Source of the DNA: JAGQNP01 sp038257245
Lineage (GTDB): Bacteria; Patescibacteriota; Saccharimonadia; Saccharimonadales; JACQNP01
Assembly: GCA_038257245.1 (NCBI GenBank)
Contig: JBBSJL010000019.1
Location: 1-10,665 of the forward strand
Reading direction: 5' to 3'
Length of the DNA: 10,665 nucleotides
Positions 1 through 5,738 of this stretch are shown here, one piece after another. Within the stretch, counting starts at the first letter, position 1. Each line of letters starts with the position of its first letter. The translations under genes were made by a program, and so were the position numbers. The notes below the pieces were generated by a model. It did no database searches. It was given only the letters and a program-made list of their open reading frames with translations, and was not told the DNA's origin.

Positions 1-1
1 G

Positions 2-400
2 GCCAAAAATGTTGCATATAACGAAAAAACAGGGGCTCTACGAGCAATCGATTTAGAACAATTAAGACTTGTACAAACTAAAGAAACCCCAAATCTTGAA
101 GCGATGTATGATGCTATGCTTCACGAAATGCTTCTATTCATTGCTTCTATTCATGATGCTGGGTTTAGATGGGAACAGAATCAACAGGATGCAAGTGGTA
201 TTTTGCGCCAAGCACTACTCGATCCATATAAAAGCACTTTGCGACATCCTTCCTCAATGGTTGAAGCAGATTACGGTAAACCGGCAATAGAAATGGTCGA
301 GGAATTATGTAATTTTGTTGAAGGTGTGAGTGAAGATCAAATAGAAGAATATTGGCAAATGGCAAAAAACCCAATAAGTTCAGAAAATGCGGGTGTATAG
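2..400 (+). CDS. Hypothetical protein, 5'-truncated by the window edge
   Basis: The frame is open from the left edge to TAG at 398-400, giving 132 visible residues. The real start lies outside the window, because internal ATGs such as 104 have no good ribosome binding site and the codons before them read as normal protein. I do not recognise the family. The sequence is soluble-looking and mostly helical, with no signal peptide or membrane segment in the visible part. It has an aromatic/acidic stretch (FRWEQNQQDA, about residues 58-67) and an acidic helical C-terminus (EEYWQMAKNP). The next ORF (422) lies in the same frame, only seven codons after this stop. The two could therefore be separate genes or one gene interrupted by TAG. 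Coding is likely, given its length and composition; function is unknown. Confidence 0.6.
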   Translation, partial: AKNVAYNEKTGALRAIDLEQLRLVQTKETPNLEAMYDAMLHEMLLFIASIHDAGFRWEQNQQDASGILRQALLDPYKSTLRHPSSMVEADYGKPAIEMVEELCNFVEGVSEDQIEEYWQMAKNPISSENAGV

Positions 401-421
401 CGTGCCAGAAAGAACTCGCCC

Positions 422-910
422 ATGCCGTTAGACAGTATGAAAAACAAAATATTAGACATTGTCGGCCCATTAGGTCATGTTTTCCCGGAGTATCACCCTG
501 ATGCCGCTGACATAAATGAAGCACTTGATCATGGCGTCGCAAGTTGTGCTGTCAGGGCATATGCCTCTGCACTATTAATAAGAGATGCTTATCCTAATTC
601 ACGACTATATAATGTAGGTTTTGGCTTTGACCAAGCACATGGTGGTGATTACAAGGGTGAAAATGGTACATACTTAAAAATGGGGCATGCAGTTACAAGG
701 TTGTGGATACCAGAATTGCCGCCACTCGTTGTTGAATCGTATGCGGATGTAAAGTTAGAAGTTATCCCCCAGAGAGAAACTCACGATAGCTTCAGTTGGC
801 ATGACCCCGACGAAGGATATAAATTATATCTAGAACAGTCTGATGTTACTGATGTAGATATTGATCCTGTAGAAATCCTACGATTTTTACAAGCAAAAAT
901 GAGTGATTAG
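422..910 (+). CDS. Hypothetical protein with possible transglutaminase/cysteine-peptidase-like Cys-His-Glu arrangement
   Basis: This 162-residue protein has no membrane segment or signal peptide. Visible landmarks are a Cys at 42 at the head of a helix (SCAVRAYASALLIRD), a strand (LYNVGFGF, 63-70), a His at 89 (MGHAVTRLWIP) and an acidic residue at 105 in VVESYAD. The order Cys-helix, His-strand, Glu/Asp-strand is that of the transglutaminase-like fold, so a papain-like catalytic triad is conceivable. This is a pattern resemblance, not a family match. The start is uncertain: ATG 422 has only a weak AGAAAG upstream (408-413), and ATG 437 has nothing. The frame is continuous with the preceding ORF, separated by TAG at 398-400. 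A possible short GTG ORF overlaps its end at 903. Confidence 0.65.
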   Translation: MPLDSMKNKILDIVGPLGHVFPEYHPDAADINEALDHGVASCAVRAYASALLIRDAYPNSRLYNVGFGFDQAHGGDYKGENGTYLKMGHAVTRLWIPELPPLVVESYADVKLEVIPQRETHDSFSWHDPDEGYKLYLEQSDVTDVDIDPVEILRFLQAKMSD

Positions 911-1010
911 GCAAACAGTTTCCGAGTCTGTATTTGAAGAGTTTGATGCAGGGAACATCATAGATCTAGCGCATAAGATTAACCCGGGTAATCTACCTGT
1001 TAAAAGATAA
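903..1010 (+). CDS. Possible small ORF (35 codons) between the hypothetical gene and groES
   Basis: A GTG at 903 overlaps the last codons of the upstream gene and opens a 35-codon frame ending in TAA at 1008-1010. The peptide (VIRQTVSESVFEEFDAGN, then IIDLAHKINPGNLPVKR) has a protein-like composition. There is no Shine-Dalgarno sequence, so translation would depend on coupling to the upstream stop. It may also be chance or the remnant of a frameshifted tail. No family recognised. Confidence 0.2.
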   Translation: MIRQTVSESVFEEFDAGNIIDLAHKINPGNLPVKR

Positions 1011-1046
1011 TAGTCGTTTAATAACCTAGCGCAATAACATACAAAT

Positions 1047-1073
1047 TTAGCACTCATGCTTGACGAGTGCCAA
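1047..1073 (+). promoter_or_regulatory. CIRCE operator (HrcA binding site) of groESL
   Basis: The sequence reads TTAGCACTC, nine bases, then GAGTGCCAA. This matches the CIRCE consensus TTAGCACTC-N9-GAGTGCTAA with one mismatch in the right arm and the exact 9-base spacer. CIRCE is bound by the heat-shock repressor HrcA. Here it covers the -35 box of the groESL promoter, so bound HrcA would block polymerase. hrcA itself is not in the window. Confidence 0.95.
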
Positions 1074-1089
1074 TTCGTTGCGCTATTAT
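1060..1089 (+). promoter_or_regulatory. groESL sigma70-type promoter
   Basis: The -35 box TTGACG (1060-1065) and the -10 box TATTAT (1084-1089) are 18 bases apart. TATACT at 1087-1092 is an alternative -10 with a poorer 21-base spacing. The -35 box lies inside the CIRCE element, which fits HrcA repression. Transcription would start near 1096, giving a leader of about 38 bases with a strong SD (GGAGGT, 1123-1128) before the groES ATG. Confidence 0.75.
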
Positions 1090-1133
1090 ACTCATACAAA
1101 CGCTGAATTTAAGTAATTAAACGGAGGTAAGTA

Positions 1134-1400
1134 ATGGCGGTAGGTATAAAACCACTCTCAGACTATGTGGTTGCAAAGCAAGAAGAAGCATCAAACAAAA
1201 CAGCAAGCGGGCTATATATCCCAGACGCTGCTCAGGAAAAGCCAAAGACAGCGAATGTCTTGGCAGTTGGCAAGGATGTAAAAGAGATTAAAGTAGGTGA
1301 TCGCATCGTATATGGTGGCTACAGCAATACAGAGGTTAAACATGATGGTGTGGAATACATACTAGTTAAAGAAGAAAACATTTACGCAACAGTTAAATAG
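1134..1400 (+). CDS. groES: Co-chaperonin GroES (10 kDa chaperonin), short roof loop
   Basis: GroES forms the heptameric lid that caps GroEL and encloses folding substrate in the cytoplasm. The 88-residue product has the family layout: IKPLSDYVV at the N-terminus, a mobile loop around residues 20-36, then VLAVGK, KVGDRIVY, and the C-terminal ILVKEENIYATVK. Two features are unusual. The hydrophobic mobile-loop tripeptide that contacts GroEL is LYI (GLYIPDAA) where E. coli has IVL. The stretch between VLAVG and KVGD is only about 6 residues, against about 14 in E. coli, so the roof hairpin is largely missing; this accounts for most of the size deficit from the usual 94-97 residues. The start is set by GGAGGT at 1123-1128. 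The gene is first in an operon with groEL (11-base gap) under CIRCE control. Confidence 0.97.
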   Translation: MAVGIKPLSDYVVAKQEEASNKTASGLYIPDAAQEKPKTANVLAVGKDVKEIKVGDRIVYGGYSNTEVKHDGVEYILVKEENIYATVK

Positions 1401-1404
1401 GAGG
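1399..1404 (+). promoter_or_regulatory. Shine-Dalgarno of groEL
   Basis: AGGAGG overlaps the groES TAG stop and lies 7 bases before the groEL ATG. It fixes the groEL start and allows tight translational linkage of the two chaperonin subunits. Confidence 0.85.
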
Positions 1405-1411
1405 AGTTAGA

Positions 1412-3067
1412 ATGGCGAAGAAAGTATTTTATGATGATGATGCACGCAGGCGAGTACTAGAAGGTGCTCGAATTCTCTACGATGCAGTAAAGACAACTAT
1501 GGGCCCAAAAGGCCGCAATGTAGTAATTAGCAAATCTTACGGCAACCCATCGATAACCCACGACGGGGTAACTGTTGCTAAAGGTGTAGAAATTGCCGAT
1601 GTTGATGATGAAACTCTAGGCTACAAAGTCGGTGCGGAACTTATTAAGCAGGCAGCAAACAAGATGAACGATGTAGCTGGCGATGGTACAACCACCGTCA
1701 CAGTTTTGACTTATCATATTTTGAACGAGGCAAATAAACTGATTGCTGCTGGCCACAACCCAATGCTGCTACGAAAGGGATTGGAAGCCGCTGCCCACGA
1801 TGTTATTACCCAGCTTTCTGGCATGAGCGAAGACATCAAAAGCGATAAAAAGCGTGTTGCTCAAGTCGCTACAATTTCTGCTGGTGACGCTGAAATAGGT
1901 AATCTGATTGCTGATGTTATCGACAAGGTCGGCAAGGATGGTGTTGTAACCGTAGAAGAAGGCCAAGGTCTGGCACTAGAAAGCGAAGTTGTAGAAGGAT
2001 TCACGTTCGACAAAGGCTTCGTTAGCCCGTACATGGTTACCGACACAACTCGGATGGAAGCTGTTTATGATAAGCCAGCCATCGTAATCACAGACAAAAA
2101 AATTAGCTCTGTTCAGGAATTCTTACCGCTACTGGAAAAGCTTGCTCAATCTGGAAAGAAAGACCTAGTTTTAATTGCCGAAGAAGTCGAAGGCGAAGCG
2201 CTCGGAACACTAATTCTTAATAGATTAAAAGGTGTATTTAATACGCTAGCACTTAAGGCCCCATCATTTGGTGATCGTCGCAAAGACGTTCTAAATGACA
2301 TCGCAATCCTAACCGGTGCGACTGTTATATCCGAAGAACGTGGAATGACCTTCGAAAACGTAGAGCTTGATGTGGTAGGAAGCGCACGTAAGATTATTGC
2401 TACTCAAGACGAAACAACAATCATCGAAGGAAACGGCGAAGTTAATGAAATAAACGCCCGTATCAAGCAGATAAATGCCCAGGCAGAAGCTGCAACCAGC
2501 GAATATGACAAAGAAAACTTCGATAAGCGCCGAGCTGCTCTTTCCGGTAAGGTCGCCGTAATCAAAGTCGGTGGTGCTACCGAAACTGAAATAGAAGAAA
2601 AGAAATACCGCGTAGATGATGCCGTAGCTGCGGTAAAGGCTGCTTTGGACGAAGGAATCGTCCCTGGTGGAGGTGTTACGTTTATCAACCTAACAAGTGC
2701 TATTAAGACTGTTAAGGATGAAGATCATGCAGTTACCGCTGGTAGACAACTTCTTGCCCGTGCGCTGGAACAGCCATTTAGGATTTTGCTCAGTAACGCT
2801 GGGCTAAACGCTGACGAATGGTTACCACAAGTCAAAGCCGCGAAACTAGGCCAGGGTGTTAACGTTAACAATCCAACTAAGCTAACCGATTTAAAGAAAG
2901 CTGGTGTAGTAGATCCAACGAGAGTCGCCAAAGAAGCAATTCAAAACGCTGCATCGATTGCTGGAACCAGCATGACCATGGGTGCCTTAGTTGTAGAAGT
3001 GCCAGAACCAAAATCAGCTGCTCCAGCCCCCGACATGGGTGGTATGGGTAGCATGATGGGTATGTAG
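1412..3067 (+). CDS. groEL: Chaperonin GroEL (60 kDa, group I)
   Basis: GroEL is the double-ring ATP-dependent folding chamber that works with GroES. The 551-residue protein is full length (E. coli has 548). Visible landmarks are the nucleotide-site segment TTMGPKGRNVV (28-38), ITHDGVTVA with Asp51 (E. coli Asp52 equivalent), GDGTTTVTVL (90-99), the apical-domain stretch with FLPLLEKLAQSGK, and the equatorial YRVDDAVAAVKAALDEG followed by GGG. The aspartate in RVDDA corresponds to the catalytic Asp398 region of E. coli. The tail is Gly/Met-rich (GGMGSMMGM), as in canonical GroEL. The segment before GDGTTT is about four residues longer than in E. coli. The gene is second in the operon, 11 bases after groES. 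No clear intrinsic terminator with a T-tract follows. Confidence 0.98.
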   Translation: MAKKVFYDDDARRRVLEGARILYDAVKTTMGPKGRNVVISKSYGNPSITHDGVTVAKGVEIADVDDETLGYKVGAELIKQAANKMNDVAGDGTTTVTVLTYHILNEANKLIAAGHNPMLLRKGLEAAAHDVITQLSGMSEDIKSDKKRVAQVATISAGDAEIGNLIADVIDKVGKDGVVTVEEGQGLALESEVVEGFTFDKGFVSPYMVTDTTRMEAVYDKPAIVITDKKISSVQEFLPLLEKLAQSGKKDLVLIAEEVEGEALGTLILNRLKGVFNTLALKAPSFGDRRKDVLNDIAILTGATVISEERGMTFENVELDVVGSARKIIATQDETTIIEGNGEVNEINARIKQINAQAEAATSEYDKENFDKRRAALSGKVAVIKVGGATETEIEEKKYRVDDAVAAVKAALDEGIVPGGGVTFINLTSAIKTVKDEDHAVTAGRQLLARALEQPFRILLSNAGLNADEWLPQVKAAKLGQGVNVNNPTKLTDLKKAGVVDPTRVAKEAIQNAASIAGTSMTMGALVVEVPEPKSAAPAPDMGGMGSMMGM

Positions 3068-3073
3068 CCGAAC

Positions 3074-4165
3074 TTAACTAGTCGGGGTAAATATCCCGAG
3101 CTCTGGTTTGGTTAAGTCAATGCGAGAGTGATTAGACCTATAAAGTTCCGTTGAGTTAGTAGGAACGACCATTATTGACCCTTCAGGATACCAAGTTTTG
3201 ATATTGTTGGGCAACGCCAGATGTCTCTGGACATCCATACCTGTCTCGGGCTCATCAATAAAAGCAATTCCTGGATAATATTTTCGCTTTCTATTCAAAC
3301 CAAAACGACCGAGAGCCTTATGCCTAGACATTTTTGAAAATTCTTCCGGTATTTCCCAGTCTGGTAACTCGATACTACCGTCGTCTTTAGCATTCCACTT
3401 AAGCGAGAAGGATATATCTAAAAATCCTTCAATATCTCTGTCGACTGTCTGGCGAGCAGACAGATTCTGTGAAGCATCTTCTAATAATTCGTCTGAGGAG
3501 TGTGCATCTCCGCTTATTTCAAAAAATGGACCAATATCTCGAACACGCGGTTGCCTAGCCATCTCGCGGTTTAGTTGCATGTGTCTTCCGACTTGTTCCT
3601 GTGAATTACAGTATATCGTACACGTGTTAGTTGCATATTCCTCAATCCTTAGAGTACTTGCTATAAGTGGAGCCGCACCAGCAGTAATGTATTCTTCAAA
3701 ACTAGTTCCTCTGTTTCGGGGTAATTCAAATGTGCTGTCAGCCCACTTTCGTGCTTCTTCCTCACTCTTGCCTTCTTCAATGTGGCCTTGGTAGCGGGCT
3801 TCTGATTCGATTGCGTAGTTTATCGCTCTTGCGAAAGTAGTCTTACCGCTACCGTTAGGCCCAAATATTAGGTTTACGCCAGGTCGAAATTCCAGCCTCT
3901 CTGGTAATCTCATAAACGTTTCACGCAAGTGTTCTAGTTTTGCTGGAAGTTCCAAAGCCTGCAACTTGGCTCTGTCGATGCCAACCACCAGCTCTGCTTG
4001 CTCAACCAAAGCTTCCTTTGTTATTGTTATCGGCTGTTCAATAGTCGGAGGTGTAAAGGCAGTGTCTAAGCGGGGTATGGCTATTTCTTCCCATGGATTA
4101 GGGGTTTGGGTGGCTATTTCTATGTTGCCAGGTTCCTGTTCAAAATCACTCATAGTTTTGTCCAT
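3074..4165 (-). CDS. AAA family ATPase, RecF/ABC-type nucleotide-binding domain
   Basis: This 363-residue protein carries a P-loop ATPase domain. Walker A is GPNGSGKTT at 102-110, preceded by FRPGVNLIF, the usual start of RecF/SMC/ABC-like domains. Walker B is GIAFIDEPE (299-307) with Asp304 and Glu305, followed by TGMD, which resembles an ABC D-loop. A degenerate signature-like LSARQ lies at 235-239. The expected H-loop His (usually ATHS) appears as PTNS, with Asn337. There is no long coiled coil, unlike SMC or RecN. Residues 1-70 are an extra N-terminal segment of unknown role. No Shine-Dalgarno precedes ATG 4165 or the alternative Met5. The gene starts 12 bases after the upstream co-directional gene's stop, so coupled translation is likely. 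The biological role is unknown; its closest general type is the single-domain predicted ATPases of the AAA_23/COG3910 sort. Confidence 0.85.
   Translation of the reverse strand: MDKTMSDFEQEPGNIEIATQTPNPWEEIAIPRLDTAFTPPTIEQPITITKEALVEQAELVVGIDRAKLQALELPAKLEHLRETFMRLPERLEFRPGVNLIFGPNGSGKTTFARAINYAIESEARYQGHIEEGKSEEEARKWADSTFELPRNRGTSFEEYITAGAAPLIASTLRIEEYATNTCTIYCNSQEQVGRHMQLNREMARQPRVRDIGPFFEISGDAHSSDELLEDASQNLSARQTVDRDIEGFLDISFSLKWNAKDDGSIELPDWEIPEEFSKMSRHKALGRFGLNRKRKYYPGIAFIDEPETGMDVQRHLALPNNIKTWYPEGSIMVVPTNSTELYRSNHSRIDLTKPELGIFTPTS
3082..3099. terminator. Weak hairpin between convergent groEL and ATPase gene ends
   Basis: TCGGG and CCCGA pair around an AT-rich loop, extendable by a G-T and two A-T pairs. 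An outer inverted repeat ACTTAAC (3072-3078) / GTTAAGT (3111-3117) encloses it. It lies just after the groEL stop and inside the last codons of the minus-strand ATPase gene. There is no T-tract on either strand, so an intrinsic terminator is uncertain. Confidence 0.3.
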
Positions 4166-4177
4166 GTGTCTTGATTA

Positions 4178-4846
4178 TTATTGTTGTAGAAGAATATCTG
4201 CAATAGGGATAGTCTCTAGTTCGTCCATAGGGGGCAGCACCATATCCCCGTTATGAGAATGTACCGAGCCATTTATCATGATTTCTTCTAGCCGACTCAT
4301 TTGTAAATTAGTAATTGGTTCAAAGGGGTTCCGAACTTGTGCAGCGTTCTGCTCTTTTTCTAGTTCCGCAGGTCCAAAAGTAAAGTGGCTTCTACGTACA
4401 GTTGCCTCGGTAGGCGAAAGGAAAGCGGTGTCATAGCGGGTAATCTTTCTCACGATTGCGCCTGCCGCTAGGCTGCCCATAACATCACCCCATGGGTTAG
4501 CAGAACCCTGGTCCTCGGTAATCATTATTTGGCGTTGTCCATCAGGGTTGTCCATGTAGTTTACCCAGACGAATGCTTCGCCCCAAGCTTTTCCGCTCTC
4601 GTCTGTTCTACAGGGCAACGACATAAGTCTTATGTTCTTGATATCTGGAGTGCCTATGTCACCGGCTCCACGATTAGGCTGAGTGTTCCAAACAAATTCC
4701 TCAGGGACGTTGTCTATCAGTACACCGAGTGCCTCATGCATTAACGATATTGCTTCTGGCGAGGCAAGTGCCTCTGGGTTGGCTCCGAATTCACTTGTCT
4801 GAGTCGGTTGTGACTCTAATTCTGCCTTATTGTCTATATCTATCAT
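4178..4846 (-). CDS. Hypothetical protein, partner gene of the ATPase
   Basis: I do not recognise this 222-residue protein. It has no signal peptide or membrane segment. The first 30 residues are polar, residues about 31-60 are probably helical, and about 85-112 look like a beta region (EAFVWVNYM, QRQIMITED). Then come NPWGDV (117-122), RYDTAF (137-142) and a C-terminal acidic segment. The start is taken at ATG 4846 because GGAGGT (4851-4856 on the minus strand) sits about 5 bases upstream. The ATG 12 codons further out (4882) lies upstream of the predicted transcription start. The gene is first in a two-gene unit with the downstream ATPase (12-base gap), which suggests a joint function. NPW and DTAF motifs also occur, in the same order, near the ATPase N-terminus. 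Confidence 0.75.
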   Translation of the reverse strand: MIDIDNKAELESQPTQTSEFGANPEALASPEAISLMHEALGVLIDNVPEEFVWNTQPNRGAGDIGTPDIKNIRLMSLPCRTDESGKAWGEAFVWVNYMDNPDGQRQIMITEDQGSANPWGDVMGSLAAGAIVRKITRYDTAFLSPTEATVRRSHFTFGPAELEKEQNAAQVRNPFEPITNLQMSRLEEIMINGSVHSHNGDMVLPPMDELETIPIADILLQQ

Positions 4847-4850
4847 CTGA

Positions 4851-4856
4851 ACCTCC
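4851..4856 (-). promoter_or_regulatory. Shine-Dalgarno deciding the start at 4846
   Basis: GGAGGT on the minus strand lies 4 bases before ATG 4846. It argues for that start over the longer ORF start at 4882, which has no SD. Confidence 0.75.
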
Positions 4857-4873
4857 GAGTGGTTAGTGGGCTT

Positions 4874-4902
4874 ATAGTACAATAAATGATACAGAATGTA
4901 AA
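4874..4902 (-). promoter_or_regulatory. Promoter of the hypothetical protein/ATPase pair
   Basis: On the minus strand TTTACA (4897-4902) and TACTAT (4874-4879) are separated by exactly 17 bases. Transcription would begin near 4867, about 20 bases upstream of ATG 4846. Confidence 0.6.
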
Positions 4903-4953
4903 GAATAGCATGACGAAGAACAAAATAACAGAGAATAATATGTCAAAAAGTGA

Positions 4954-4982
4954 TTGACAAAACGAACAATGGACGATATTAT
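4954..4982 (+). promoter_or_regulatory. Near-consensus promoter of the TrmB-like regulator
   Basis: TTGACA (4954-4959), a 17-base spacer and TATTAT (4977-4982) form an almost perfect sigma70-type promoter. The predicted transcription start (about 4988-4990) coincides with ATG 4990. The mRNA may therefore be leaderless, and the TTG at 4954 would be the -35 box rather than a start codon. Confidence 0.65.
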
Positions 4983-4989
4983 GTCAAGA

Positions 4990-5364
4990 ATGAACGAGCT
5001 ATTTGAACAGTTAGGAATACGAGCCAAAGAAGCTAATATCTACCGGTTATTGCTAGAAAATGGAGATTTAACAGCAACAGCAATATCTGTTAAGGCTAAA
5101 GAATCGCGAACCAATACCTACATGATTTTAGAACAGTTAATGGAATTGGGGTTAGTAACAACTGATGAGTCAAAGTCCGTGCGCAGATACGTAGCAGCTG
5201 ATCCTACAGTGTTGAGGCAACTTTTTACAGATAAGCAGCAAGAATTAAAACTGGCTCAAAAGTATTTAAATCAAAATTTGCCCGAGTTAAAGTCAATGTA
5301 TAACTTGGGGCGACTAAAACCCGGCGTTGTGTATCTAGAAGGGCTCAAGGGCTCAAGGGTTTAG
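4990..5364 (+). CDS. TrmB-family transcriptional regulator, N-terminal part (frameshifted gene)
   Basis: This is the N-terminal half of a TrmB-type regulator. Counting from ATG 4990, residues 1-70 form a winged helix-turn-helix (EQLGIRAKEANIYRLLLENG, then TAISVKAKESRTNTYMILEQ, then the wing to VRRYVAAD). Residues about 75-105 are a probable dimerising coiled coil (LRQLFTDKQQELKLAQKYLN). The C-terminal domain begins at LKPGVVYLEGLKG, where the frame breaks and stops at 5362. TrmB proteins usually sense sugars or other small molecules through the C-terminal domain, which is encoded in another frame from 5370. ATG 4990 is chosen because a near-consensus promoter ends 7 bases before it; the longer TTG start at 4954 is the -35 box. 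As it stands the fragment could bind DNA without its sensor domain. Confidence 0.75.
   Translation: MNELFEQLGIRAKEANIYRLLLENGDLTATAISVKAKESRTNTYMILEQLMELGLVTTDESKSVRRYVAADPTVLRQLFTDKQQELKLAQKYLNQNLPELKSMYNLGRLKPGVVYLEGLKGSRV
5341..5359 (+). repeat. 8-bp tandem duplication that breaks the TrmB-like gene
   Basis: GGGCTCAA occurs twice in tandem (5341-5348, 5349-5356) followed by GGG. Removing one copy gives the continuous reading EGLKGLEVMLNDMARSREEA, joining the two halves in one frame. One or four copies keep the frame; two do not. Confidence 0.9.
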
Positions 5365-5369
5365 AAGTT

Positions 5370-5735
5370 ATGTTAAACGACATGGCGCGCAGTAGAGAAG
5401 AGGCTATATTGATTCCAGGTGGCCCAATAACGGGTGAGGCATGGGAAGTATTAAAGGCTGGAATTGCCAAACGAGCAAAGCTGGGAGTAAAAACCCGGGC
5501 CTTATTTTCTGAGGGTTCCAGAAATCTCGTTGACTCAAAACTTCACAAACAACAGAAATATGAAGTTAGGTATTGGGACGGCGAAGAGTATCCAGGAGAG
5601 ATGGTCGTCTACGGTGATAAGTGCGTATTTACAACTTATGAGCCAGGAATTGTAAATACTATTCTTACTAACGAAGTTATGGCTAAAACACTGAAAGGTG
5701 TCTTCGATGGACTTTGGAGTCACTCCAAAGAGTAA
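5370..5735 (+). CDS. TrmB-family regulator, C-terminal effector-domain part (frameshifted gene)
   Basis: The C-terminal half of the same regulator, 121 residues from ATG 5370, reads as a typical TrmB-type C-terminal domain: ILIPGGPITGEAWEVLKAGI, VKTRALFSEGSRN, YEVRYWDGEEYPGEMVVYGD, and KCVFTTYEPGIVNTILTNEV. It has no DNA-binding domain of its own. The true reading continues upstream through LKGLEV from the frame at 5352. With one 8-bp unit removed, the gene from 4990 to 5735 would encode about 245 residues, a normal length for the family. As written, the ATG lies 5 bases after the first half's TAG, so reinitiation could make a separate effector-domain polypeptide. It may equally be a pseudogene piece or the result of a sequence error. 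Confidence 0.7.
   Translation: MLNDMARSREEAILIPGGPITGEAWEVLKAGIAKRAKLGVKTRALFSEGSRNLVDSKLHKQQKYEVRYWDGEEYPGEMVVYGDKCVFTTYEPGIVNTILTNEVMAKTLKGVFDGLWSHSKE
5712..5730. repeat. Perfect 19-base palindrome at the end of the TrmB-like gene
   Basis: CTTTGGAGT, one base, then ACTCCAAAG gives 9-base arms without mismatch, overlapping the last codons of the gene. No T-tract follows on either strand. It could act as an RNA hairpin or as an operator; the sequence does not decide. Confidence 0.5.
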
Positions 5736-5738
5736 AAC

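Noticed and set aside
165..542. 125-codon minus-strand ORF
   Set aside because: Antisense to two overlapping plausible plus-strand ORFs, with Cys/His/Leu-rich composition typical of a shadow frame and no SD.
2404..2688. Minus-strand ORF inside groEL
   Set aside because: Ser/Thr/Pro-rich shadow of a certain groEL reading frame.
4847..4882. ATG 4882 as start of the hypothetical minus-strand gene
   Set aside because: It overlaps the predicted promoter region and has no SD, while ATG 4846 has GGAGGT at the right distance.
4940..4957. Five-codon leader peptide (MSKSD) ahead of the TrmB-like gene
   Set aside because: It lies upstream of the strong promoter and so would not be on that transcript; the length is too short to support.
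4954..4989. TTG 4954 as start of the TrmB-like gene
   Set aside because: It coincides with a perfect TTGACA -35 box, has no SD, and would put 12 atypical residues before the family's usual N-terminus.
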